Assembly (NCBI GenBank): GCA_030267565.1 | Contig: BRXU01000001.1 | Coordinates: 6,324,001-6,388,000 of the forward strand | Length of the DNA stretch: 64,000 nt | Direction: 5' to 3' | Source of the DNA: Pleodorina starrii | Taxonomy: Eukaryota; Chlorophyta; Chlorophyceae; Chlamydomonadales; Volvocaceae | Shown: positions 24,384 through 37,949 of the stretch, one piece after another | Layout of the letters: each line of letters starts with the position of its first letter | Numbering within the stretch: the first letter of the stretch is position 1 | Notes under the pieces: generated by a model | Seen by the model: the letters and a program-made list of their open reading frames with translations, nothing else | Told to the model about the DNA's origin: nothing | The model's database searches: none | Made by a program: the position numbers and the translations under genes

Positions 24384-25675
24384 GGGAGGGAGGAAGGCAG
24401 GGAGGGAAAGCCTGGAGGGAGGCTGGGAGGCTGGGAAAGTGGGCCGGCGGGAAGGAGGGTGACCGCGTGGGCAGGAGTGAAGTAGGGAGGGAGGGGTGTG
24501 TGGGTGTGGGTGGCCGAAGGGGGGCCGGACGGGGCGCAAAAGCCCGTTAGTAGGCTGCGATGCGTCCGGCCACCCTTGTGGCCCCTCGGCTGGGCCGTAC
24601 CCGCGGCTGTGGCCCCGCGGCTGGGAAAAGCTATCGGACGTCCGTTCGGGGCTGTGCGGTCCTAAGCGGGAAAAGTAACCAGGCCAATAATTCAAAGATA
24701 GTTTACCCTTGACATCGGAGGCAGCGTGATCAACTACTTTGATTTAGTTTGGCCATACGAGCCAAACTGTTGTTGGCATCTACCCCGGAAACAAGCCCAA
24801 GACCTCGCTAGTCATCTTGTGCCGGTCCTATGAATGCCATTTAGCATAGGATGAAAGTCTCTGCGGGGCAGCCCAGTCGAAAAGGCTTCTGGACGTCGGC
24901 GTGGCCTCAGCACGGGAAGCCGTGAATCTGGGCCGATCAAGTTTGCCTATGTGCCGTTTCAGGCCTTATGCCTCTAACACCTCCAATACGTTATACAATT
25001 CTATACTAGATTGTGCGCCCGAGCGAGGCATTTGGCGAAATTGTCCGGCGAGGCTGGAGGGAGAACGCGTGCCGTACTATTTTCCAAAATAGTACGACCT
25101 ACAAGCGCACCGGTCCCTCACCACGGTCGGCACTCCCGAATGAGTTTCGCTGCCGGCTAATTCTGCATAAAGTCAACATGGATCTTGACAAGGCGCTGCT
25201 GCTTCTCGACAAGACACAGTGGTCGGTCAGGCCTAGCTTCCGAGAGCCATGCCGACGCCGCGCAGGGCCGGCCGCGGTCGCAGCCGCTCGCCGACGCCGC
25301 ACAATTTTAGAGTATCAATATGCAAACAATGAGCGCGATGAGACCGCCATCGAGGGCTTGGCGTACTCTGAGAACGAGCTCTCGCGTGCGCGATGAGGCC
25401 GACCGCGGCGGTCGGCGCGTCGGGTTCCATTACCCGGTATGGGCAACGACGCTCGCAGGCTTCGTCCTAAGGGTTTAACATTGTGCTGGAGTGATATGAC
25501 ATGGGCGCTTTGACGTAATCGCCTCAAAACATTGTGTGTACGGACCTCGCGCCAACAGAAATAACGTCCCCAAAACAGCCCATGTAAATTGGGATCCGTT
25601 TGGGCCTGCCACTTTACATGTAAACGTGAGGTAACGTAACGTGTCATGTAAATTGGCTATTATCGGTTTCTAGTG
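24384..25675 (+). mobile_element. Repeat-family element, copy B
   Basis: Starts with a GGGA-rich purine tract and ends with the same right terminus as copy A (TAACGTAACGTGTCATGTAA, then ATTGGCTATTA). Bases 24384-25345 match the reverse complement of about 56087-57065; bases 25068-25670 match 7308-7895. No left terminal inverted repeat was seen, so the copy is truncated or chimeric. It carries the longest version of a shared short ORF (ATG 25178, stop ending at 25396, 72 codons), beginning MDLDKALLLLDKTQWSVRPS and followed by an Arg-rich stretch. The palindrome GTACTATTTTCCAAAATAGT recurs at about 25074. No transposase domain is recognised. Confidence 0.6.
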
Positions 25676-26191
25676 AGCCTCCTGGCGCGTCTGGGCCTTT
25701 CGAGCTCGAAGCTTGTATCATCATCATCATTATCATCATCACACAACGTGGAATAGCGTATAATAACAATAAAACTACATTTACCTGTTAATGTTAACAT
25801 AATACTTCCTTGGCGAGCGTAGTATGAGCGACAAAAACAGGCTCTGGCCTCTGGGGCAGTCCGCTCGGGCGAACTCGGGTCAGGTCTTGGTCGGGCCGGA
25901 AGGGCGACTGTATGTAAACATACTTAAACATACATTCAGTGGTGGGGAGCAAATTCATAGAATGGAAATGAGCGGCGATGGTTAGTGTCGGGGCGCATTA
26001 CACACAGGTATGCCTGCCATGGGCGTCCATTTCACCATTTGTGTCCTCTCCTCTGGGCTCTGGCCGTTGTTGGGTGCCGTACATGACAGTGGTCAACGGA
26101 ATGTCCAATGTCGTTAATGGATCTGTGGAACTTTCTTTGACCTTTCTGCAAGCGAGCTACGCATCATAGATTAAAACTTTGTATATTTCTA
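25676..26191. other. Intergenic region upstream of the ABC1 kinase
   Basis: Contains a CAT/ATC microsatellite at about 25717-25741 and AT-rich sequence. It presumably includes the ABC1 promoter and leader; no specific element can be fixed. Confidence 0.4.
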
Positions 26192-29100
26192 ATGGAACCT
26201 CTGAAAGCGGGCGCCGCAGGGAAGCCGCTTGCGCTCGCGGCCAGCAATGGGGAGGCTGGCGAGCCAACCGTGCTAGGCCTGCCCCGCACGGTCGATTTTT
26301 GGCGGCGAGCGGTGTATATTTACGGAAGCTACAAAGCCGCTCAGCTGCAATCACTCTTTCTCAAAGCGGCTGGGAAGAGCGATGCTGAGGTCCACGAGAC
26401 AGTTTGGGTGCGGCAGCACACTTGGGCTGGCGAGGAGATGTACAAGCTCTGCATTGCGCTGCGCGGCTTCTACCTGAAGGTATGCGTCTTAGTTGACCCC
26501 AGACAGTTGGTTGTGCTGGCCCGTGGGGCGTCGCACTCGAGCGTCCCGAGGCGGCCAATGGCTTACTGACCGGAGTATGATGTTATTTTGTTGCCCTGGT
26601 CCTTATGCCTGCTGGCCTACGGGTCGGGAATGGGCTTCCTACGGGCTTTCCCCGCAGCGGGGTTTTTACTACCTTCCTGTCCACCGGATATGTAGTGGTT
26701 ACTGGACAGGATTTTCCCACAAGCACTTCTGGTTCCCTTCGCAGGCGGGGCAGTTCATCGGTTCGCGCAGCGATTTCGTTCCAGAGCAAATCTGCCGGAA
26801 GCTCTCCCTCCTCTGCGACAAGGTGAAGCCCGCTGGGTGAACCCCGTTCATCCTCCCCCGCTGCTAGGATTGCGCTGCACTGATGCGTGGAGTTCGAGTT
26901 ACGGTTGTGCCTGGGGTCATGCTCCCAACACCGCCCCCGCCCACGGCGCCTCCAGGTTCCCCCCATGTCCGCAGAGACCACGCGGGCCGCACTGCAGCGG
27001 GAGCTTGGCGTGTCGGACCTCTCCCAGCTGTTCGAGTGGATAGACCTGGACACGCCGCTAGGCTCCGCATCCATCTCGCAGGTACGGCGGTGCTGCTGCT
27101 GCTGCTGCTGAGACGTTGCGGCTGCTTCGGGGGCCGGGCCGCTGGTGCCACACCGTTGTGTGCTGCGGCTCCGACTGCTCGTGCACCGGCGCCGCAGCCC
27201 TCACGGCTGGAGCTGCCCGGTCACGTCGCGGGTGTGCTTGCCGACGTGCCGAGTCACTGCCGCCCGTTCCTCCTGGACATGGTGTACCGCAGTGGCCGGA
27301 CCCGGAGGATCTCTCCCACCGACGCTTACCGCATCTGACACCGGCTCCTGGTCCGTAACGTATTTTCTGCCCCGTCCTGAGGGCACACGTTCCTGGTCCT
27401 CGTGTCTCCTGCGCGTTCCCGCAAGCGCGCGCCCAAACGCCTGTATGTTGGACGCAGGTGCATAAGGCCCGGCTGCGGCGCTTCAGCCGGGGGGAGCTGG
27501 CCAACGCGGCCGCCAGCCTGCGGCGGCAGCGGCCCGTGGAGTACGTGTTGGGGCCGGGGGAGGGCGCCTGGGAGGTGTGCAACGCGCTGGGCATGAGCCT
27601 CCGGGAGCTGCGATCCATCAACAAAGGTGGGTGGGCGGGCGGCAATGAAGCGAAGCAGGAACGCGAAGCAAAGCACGAGAAAACTAAGGAAAGCGGGGCG
27701 AAGAAAAGCGGGGTAAAAAGAAAATACTGCAGCGGAGACGAAGACGGCGTTAGCGAACGGACCCAGAACCCAGCAATACTTACCGAACATACCTGGAAAA
27801 AGCGGGGTAAAAACTGATACCGCAGCGGAGACGAAGACGGCGTTAGCGAACGGACCCTGAACCCAGTAATACTTACCGGACACACCTGTAACCTTATCGA
27901 GCTGAAAAGATGCTGCGACCGCGTCGCCGCGGGGCGGGAAGTGGCCGGGCGGGCGCCTGTTGATACTCACCAAGCGTGCCTGGACACGGGTGGGTGAGTG
28001 GGACTGGGGGCATGTCCGGAAGCAAGCTGTTGTTGGCGAAGGGCTTGGGGCGGGGATCGGAGGGTGGGGGATTGCGAGGGAAGGGCGGGGGCTTTGGAAA
28101 GAGCGAATGCAGGGCAGCGAAGGGTGGAGGACTCCGGGGCAGCCTGGCGGTCAGCCAGGTTTGCCTTGTGGCCCTCCACAACGTCTCCCCCCGCGTATAC
28201 CCGTGGGCCATGCAGAGAGGCGGAGCGGTGGGGTAGGCGGTGGCTTGGGTTGTGAGGCAGGCAATGAGGTAGACCGTACGGCAGGACAGCAGGGCAGGGC
28301 AGTCGGACAGGCATGAAGACGGACCATGGGGCAGGGCAGGGGGACAGGCAACACGGGCAACACCCGGTCCCACTCCCACAAAACACCTCCCCCCCCCGCC
28401 CAACCCCCCGCTAGGCGTCGACTTGGAGCGGCTGCAGCCAGGTCAGACCCTCAGGGTGATACATCCCAAGTCACTGGACTCGTACGGCAGCAGCGGCGGC
28501 GGCGCCAGCGCTAGCGGCGGTGGCGGCTGCTCGGAGTCCCAGGTGCCGGCTGTGGCAGCGCTCATGCACGCGGTGGCGGTGGGGGATGCGCCGCGCGACG
28601 GCGTCGTGGCTGTCAAGGTGCGTTATGAAGAACCTTCTGTGCGGCATGTGAAAAACGACTGCTGGTTGGCTGGATGGGTGGATGGAGGGGCTGGCTGGAT
28701 GGGTGGATGGGGGGGCTGGAATAAAGAAGAAGAATCGCAGCGGATAAGCAACCTCCCCCTCCTCCTCGACCCATTAATGGGTGAGGGGGAGGTTGGTTAT
28801 ATCCGCTTCGCTGCTCTCGGGCCCGCTTTTCCTCAATGATCCCTTCGGATTGGAAAGAGCCGTGCATCTGGACTTGGCAGCTTTACTGTGACCCACCAGT
28901 ACCGTATGGGTATACAGAGACCGTGCGCCTTGCGCGAGATGGGGGTGGTGGGCTGTTGCGAGCTACACGGGGGATGGGGAGAAGGGCTGGGCTGGAGGGA
29001 ACGAGGGATGGGACGGCGCGCTTGACGTTTTCTCGGCCATAGCGTGCCCGCTCCAAATGCGCATTCTGGGTCTGTCTGTTGCAAAGGGTGCCGAGCATTA

Positions 29101-32100
29101 CGGCGCCCCCGTGTGCTGTTGTGTCGTACAGGTGCAGTACCCCAACGCGCTTCCGGTCATGACGGGGGATCTGTCCAACATTAGGGCGGCCGCCTTTTAC
29201 CTGTCCAAAACGGAGCTCAAGGTGAGGGGAGGGGGCCGGTGGCGAGCGGCAGTAGCGGAGGGCCAGGCAGCGAAGTCACGGGCCCCCGGGCCCACGTGTC
29301 ACACGGATGGAGAGCGGAGGTCCCGGCCGCCAGCTGCGGCGGCAGGTTCCGGGATAATACCTTGGACTCCCTCCCTCTCACCCACCCAAGCGTACCCGCT
29401 GGCCCCCCTTTTTGTTTTTTGCCCCTCGCCCCCGCGTGCCGTAAAGCTCGCCTGTTTGGACTGCTCCTTCCACAGCTGCCCTCCCCCGCCCCCGGCCCGG
29501 CCTTCTTCTGTTACTTTATATCGTTCACGGGCTCCGGCCTATACGTAAATACCCCCCCCCCCGCCCGGCCCTCCGAACCCACATTCGCACCCCACGCCCC
29601 CGCCTGCCCGCCAGTTCGACCTGGTGTCGGCAGTGGACGAGCTGAACAAGCAGATCCGGCTGGAGTTCGACTTCACCCGGGAGGCCCGCGTGATGGACAC
29701 CATTGCGGAGCACCTGAGGCCCCAGACCGCCCGGCTGCAGATCCCGCGCTCGGTGGGCGGCCTGGTCACGCGGCGCGCGCTGGTCATGAGCTTTGTGGAG
29801 GTGGGTAAGAAGAAGAAAAGGTGCCCGCAGCGAAGGGAGGGAGGCGGCGGGTGGAGGTGGGAGGGAAGGAGCGGAGCGGGGCGGGTGGGGGCCAGGCGCG
29901 TGCGCCTTGTGTGTCTATGTGTTGCGTGTTTGTGTGTATGTGCGCTCGGGGTGGGGCACAGTTTGTGCGCTTCAGGAGAGAGAGGTGTATGGAAGGACAG
30001 GGAGAGGCGGGGCGAGGTATCACGGGAGGGGCGGGAGGTGGCAGCGGTGAAATACGTGGGGGAGTTCCGCGTGCCACGAAGTTTGTGGGCGCGTCTTGTT
30101 CCCTCACCGTTTCGCAAGAAGCCGCCCGCCCACCTTCTGGGCCACCGACCCGTGGGTCACTCGCTTCATGTGGCTTGACTGCGCCTCCCTCCGCGCTCCC
30201 CACTGCGCAGGGCGTGCCGCTGCTGGAGGCGAGCTCCAGGGTGTCCAACATGTCACCGCGGGCGCGTGACGCGGCGAAGCGCCTGATCCTCAGCAGGTGC
30301 TCACGAGCGTGATTTCACGTGGCGCGTGGTGCAGTGATTTCGTGTGGCGTGACGCAGCGCGGCGCGCGGTGTGAGGGTGTGCCGTCCTGCGTCTGGCGAG
30401 AGATGAGGGCGGCAGCACATTGGATGGAAGCACTCGAGCCAGCGCGACAGTCTGCCGTTAGGAGGCAGAGGCGCCGGGGGTTTGCTCGCACGGCGCCCGG
30501 CTGGGCCTGGCCCCCGCGCACACTCCCCTCGCCTCCCCTTTGCTCTGTCCTTCAGGGTTTCGGAGGCGTACGGCAGGATGATCTTCGGAGAGGGGCTCTT
30601 CCAGGTACGGGTACTGCAACGGGACTTCGGGAGGGAGGGCAATGGGGTGCGGGCAATGGGAAAGGCGCAATCCGGTACGGTGCCGTACGCAGTACCAGCG
30701 GTACATGACGACGCTCGCATGCGGTCAGCCCCGCGCCGCTGTCTCCGTTCCTCCGCTGCGCTGTCTTCTTTTTCCAGCCCCGTGCCGCCCTTCTCCCCTG
30801 CGCAGCCCCGCACACCCTCCCGCCGTCCCTACCTTGGCCCGGCTGCCTCGCTTCCCTCCTCCGGGGACCGTCCATACCGCCCCCCCTTACCCCGCCGTTA
30901 ACGACCCATACCAACTCTACCCGCCGAGGCTTGCACGTGACACCGCCCGCCGGCCCTCTCCCTCTCCGGGCCCCATCTCCTTTTTCTCCTGCCCATCTCC
31001 TCCCCCTTACACTTCCCCGTCTTCTTTTTGTCGTCCTTCGCATTCTCCTCCCTCCTCAGGCGGACGGCCACCCGGGCAACATCCTGATCGGCCGAGGCGG
31101 CCGGGTGGGCCTGCTGGACTACGGGCAGTCCAAGCAGCTGCCGGACGAGCAGCGGAGGACGTTTGCGGAGCTCGTGCTGGCGCTCAACCGGTGTGTGTGC
31201 TTATGTGCATGTGTGTGTGCATCTGTGCATGTGTGTAGGGGGGTTATCCAGGTATAGGCCGGAGCCCGTGGAGGGCGTGTGGGATGTTCGTGTGCATTGG
31301 GGATTTGGGGGGTGTTTACCGAAGCGAATATGAAGCCTCGGACTGGGAAGGGGTGGCGCGTGGTGGGAGGACGAGTGGGGATGCTCGCACTGCCTGCTGC
31401 CGGGAAGGTCTGGCTGCTGTTTTTCGTCGCCGGCGACGGCGCCAGCTAGCCGTTACTAACCGCCAACGGTCTCTAACCGCCTCTCGCAGCGGCCGCGCGC
31501 ACGAAATTTCGTCCAGCCTGGGCGCGCTGGGGGTGGTTACGGAGCGCAACGACCCGGAAATTCGTACGGAGATGGCGTACGGCATGTTTGACACCCGGGG
31601 CAAGGTACGGCCAGACTTGCGTCTGCGGGTTGTGGCCAGGGCACTGCGCACTGCGCAGCGGCAGCTTTGCCTTCTCACGTATGGGGTATGGGCGTATAGC
31701 TCCTCTGCCTGTTGGGTCGCCTTTGCAGGACTGCCCCAAGTGCGGGCTTCTGCTTCTTGCAGCGACACGGCGCAGCTCTCCCCCCAGCCTTGTCGTCCCC
31801 CCAATGCTCCTTTCCGATACGAGAGCGAGGCCCCACCGCTCCCCCCCGCGCCCTTGGCCTCCCTCAGGTGGATCCCTTCGACCCCAACTCGCCCATCAAG
31901 CGCTCCGCCATCTCCACCTTCCCACCCGACATGTTCTTTGTACTGCGTGTCGTACAGTTGCTGCGCGGCCTGGCCAACGGTAAGTCCTGTCCGGTGCGGC
32001 TGGCTGTCGTACAGAACGCCGTCATCTCCGCCAGGGGACCTTTATTGAAGAAAGGCCGTGCCACGTTGGCGGCAGCAGTCGCGAAGCATCACGAAGCATC

Positions 32101-32523
32101 AAGTCATGAGAGCGGCCCCCAAGCTCGCGCACTGATCCGTGTCTTGCTGTCTCCCCATTCACGCTCCGCGGTGTACGTCATGTCTCCGCTCACGCGCCGC
32201 AGTCGCCGGTTCGTGTCCTCTCCCCGTCCGCGCCCGTTTCCCAAGTCCTCACACCCGCTCCGGAACCCGCCCCGAAACCGCCAGGCATGGGCATCAACGA
32301 CTTCTCATGCGCGCGGCAGTGGGCGCCCTTCGCCAGAGACACGTTGGCGCGGGCACGGCGCGGCGGCGGCGAGCGGCGCGGGCTGCAGCACTTCCTGTGG
32401 CCGCCGCTGGGCGTCAACGTACTTCCCCTGCAGTTTCCCTGGCGAGGCGGCGACCTGTCTGGGTCTGGCCCGAGTCGCGGGCCCGAGCCGGTGCAGCCGC
32501 GGCCAGCGCAGGCGGAGGTGTGA
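26192..32523 (+). CDS. ABC1 (UbiB/ADCK-like) atypical kinase with inserted LysM-like domain
   Basis: Atypical kinase of the family that in plants acts in plastids or mitochondria on prenyl-quinone and lipid metabolism. Thirteen exons, 623 residues, all phases agree: 26192-26479, 26745-26822, 26956-27081, 27458-27626, 28415-28617, 29132-29221, 29615-29800, 30211-30296, 30556-30604, 31060-31190, 31490-31604, 31868-31979, 32285-32523. Family motifs: KAGQ (96-99) in KAGQFIGSRSDFVP; GSASISQVHKARL at about 158-170 replaces the usual Ala-rich loop region; VAVKVQYP (K288); EFDFTREA; DGHPGN (427-432); DYGQ (445) in place of DFG. Unusually, about 110 residues separate VHKARL from VAVK and include a LysM-like module, about 191-236: VLGPGEGAWEVCNALGMSL, then LRSINKGVDLERLQPGQTL. 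A Gly/Ser linker follows. The N-terminus shows no obvious transit peptide, so location is open. Confidence 0.88.
27703..27889. repeat. 93-bp tandem duplication in ABC1 intron 4
   Basis: The block beginning GCAGCGGAGACGAAGACGG occurs at 27729 and again at 27822, about 93 bp apart, each followed by a related TTAGCGAACGGACC... tail. A diverged relative lies near 36507-36560 in intron 3 of the beta-amylase gene. Confidence 0.8.
28737..28814. repeat. Hairpin-forming inverted repeat in ABC1 intron 5
   Basis: Twelve-base perfect arms (AACCTCCCCCTC at 28750-28761 and its complement at 28783-28794) surround a central perfect palindrome ACCCATTAATGGGT (28769-28782). Imperfect outer arms GCAGCGGATA... 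/ ...ATCCGCTTCGCTGC extend it. It looks like a folded MITE remnant inside the intron. Confidence 0.7.
31191..31236. repeat. GT-rich simple tract in ABC1 intron 10
   Basis: TG/GTGCAT-rich simple sequence begins right at the donor of intron 10. It has no coding role in the model. Confidence 0.6.
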
Positions 32524-35114
32524 GATGCCAGCGTGGTTGGCGGCGACGCCGGGCTCTGCCAAAGAACTTGCAGAGCCCGGCCGCTGGCGCGACGAGGAAA
32601 GGCGATTGCGGGCCCGCACGTTAGCAATGCGAAGGCCCCGGTGGTACGGCCCCGGTGGTACGGCAGCGTGTCCAGTGGCATTGTCGGGTAGGGGCGGAGG
32701 GCAGGAGCTGTGGCCGTTGGGCCGGTGGCGGCTGGCAGGGTGTATGCAGCGACGGGTACTGCTGGGTTGGCGGGCTGCAAGCTGATAGGCGCGAGGGTCT
32801 GGCAGGTGTTCGGGGGCTACGGCTGGGCTGGGTGGGCATGATACGGGAGCGCTGCTGTTGCCTAAGGGTTTTAGGGGTCTGGAGCACAGGGTACCCTTCG
32901 GGGTTACTGCTGCTGCTGCTACTACTGCTACTGTTGCATGCGTTACGTTTCCAAGGGATCGAACTGAGTGTCATGACGCTCGGGACTCGACACTTGCAAC
33001 CCGTGACGCTCGCTTGTACTGGCTAGCTCGTTTGGTCGGAATGCATCGAACTGGCGCATGTGGGCCTTGTGCGGGGCCGCTTCCTAAATCACACAGTCTA
33101 CAGGGGACACGAGTGAACCTACCCAAAGAATCGCCGATGCCGAGTTGCAGGCCCCACCTGACACGGTCGCGGCCGGAGCCCGCATCCTGTTTTTTTCCAT
33201 GTCCATTCTCCACCCCCATGCCAAAAAGCGTGCTGGCGGGCTGCCATGGGTATTGACGAGCAACGCGGAGGCTGGAGAGGAGCGAACCGGGGCTTTAGGT
33301 GGGAAGCCCGCACGAACGCGCTTGCGGTATGTATGCGGCACCGTGAGGGCGTATGCGCGCGTTCGTGCGGGGCTGCCGTGAGGCTGCGCTTACGGTATGT
33401 ATGTGTGCGTACTGTGCCGCTGCGAGTTGTGGCAATGGGCTCTAGATCCCCGGAAGGGTAGAGCCGGCGGGCCCTTTATGCACTGCAGTAGAGGCGGCCA
33501 TGTGCGTATAACTGCGTGTGAATAAATGAACCGTTTCACGGGGGATGGGGGTGGCCAAAAATGTCCGCTGGTTTCTCCGCTGGCCCGCGTCGTAGCATGG
33601 CGGCCTTGGCGTCACCTCGTCCTGGCGGGGAGCGCCCCGCTGGCGTGTGACACCCCGATGCTAAATTGTTCTTGTGTCTTCCGTCGTTGCGCCAACACGG
33701 TGTGAGGCACGGGAGGACGGGATGGGGCCCAACCAATGGCGCTCCCGAAACTACTTTGTTCGACACTATCGACCTCCGTGTGCAGGCTAGGCCAGCTGGC
33801 GAAGCTAGGCTTTGGGTTGATCAGCACAACAGGGAAGGCTACATGGCTGACTCAGGAGTCGGGTCCTGTCGAACAAAGGGACTTGACATGATTAGGGTTT
33901 TTTAGGGTTTGTGGACATTCACGAGTTTACTTTGCGTCGTTGAGCACCTTGAGCCCTCGGGGCCCCCAAGGCCCGACACTTCGCCGTCTGGGGTAAGACA
34001 CAGAATGCTGGACCACGTCCAGCGTGGCGGCTTAGAAGCCGAGTCCGATCGGAGCCAGCAAGCCCGTACAAGTGCCACAAGCCCGTGCCGGTGAAGTCAA
34101 GGGCTTGCGTTCGGGCGTGACACGGCGTGACAGACGTGTGCGATGTGCAGGTCGCATGGATTGCTGCACGCACACGATCCTTGTTAATCAATTCCGGTTC
34201 ATGGCATGGAAGATGTAGGTTTGGTTGTAGAATAGCGCCTATGTTTGAGACATTTCGAAACCCCTGAAACCCAACGCGTCGCCGCTATTGCCGGCGTTTT
34301 TTGCGGCAGGCCCCGAACATGCGTAAGAAAGGCCACGGCATCGTAAGGAATGCAATGCAAAATATGGCATTATTATTTGGCGTCCCGCCAACTTCGGCGG
34401 ATGAGTTTCGTTTTGCCGCGGGGACGCGGGCAACCTCCCAAAAGTCCCCTGGGTCCGCACCGGAAAGTGCCCCGAACCCCCGATGCTACCCACAGTTGGC
34501 TTACGGATTCCAAGCGCATTCCTGCATTTGTTTATGCTGAAAGAAGGGCGTGTCGTGGATACCAACATAAGAATGTCAATGACGACCTGACAAAATGACG
34601 TCAGGCATGACCTACATAGGCCCAAGAAGACCACTAGTTATCGCACCACAAAGCACTTGGTGCGAATATCGTGGCGTTGCTTGGCCATTTCCACAGCCTG
34701 CGTGGTCCAACCTGTCCTCGTATCACGACAGCTCTGCGCCTGGTACACAAATGTCGTGACAATTTTCTGTAATTTGTAACGCATGCGCTGACGCCCCAAA
34801 CTGTTTGGGGCCCGCGGTGAGCAAATTGCTGACGTCGGAGTCGTACAGTAGCATTTCGTTCCCTCGTTCTCTCCTCACAGCCGCGAGGTCTGCAACCTGT
34901 CTCGACCAATTGTAAGACTACAACCTAGAGTAACATTGTTTGCTTTGCAAGGCATTAGGTGACTGCCACCGCGACACCCACCTCACAACAGAACGCACTT
35001 TTTCTGACCTGGCCTCTTCGCAAACTTCGAATTCGCTGCAAACTTGGTAGTTTCGTCTGCAATTTTCTCGGCGCCCTGGCCTTTTGCCTGGGGCGCCATT
35101 AGGTTGTGGCCGAA
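32524..35114. other. Intergenic region between ABC1 kinase and beta-amylase
   Basis: The left part should be 3' UTR of the ABC1 gene, the right end the leader of the beta-amylase. Small features: GTGGTACGGCCCCG duplicated at about 32641-32660, a CTG/CTA tract near 32908-32936, and a GCTT(A/G)CGGTATGTATG repeat at about 33318 and 33387. Two TGTAA motifs near 34767-34779 are too far from the ABC1 stop to assign. No gene supported. Confidence 0.45.
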
Positions 35115-37949
<2,835 letters not shown>

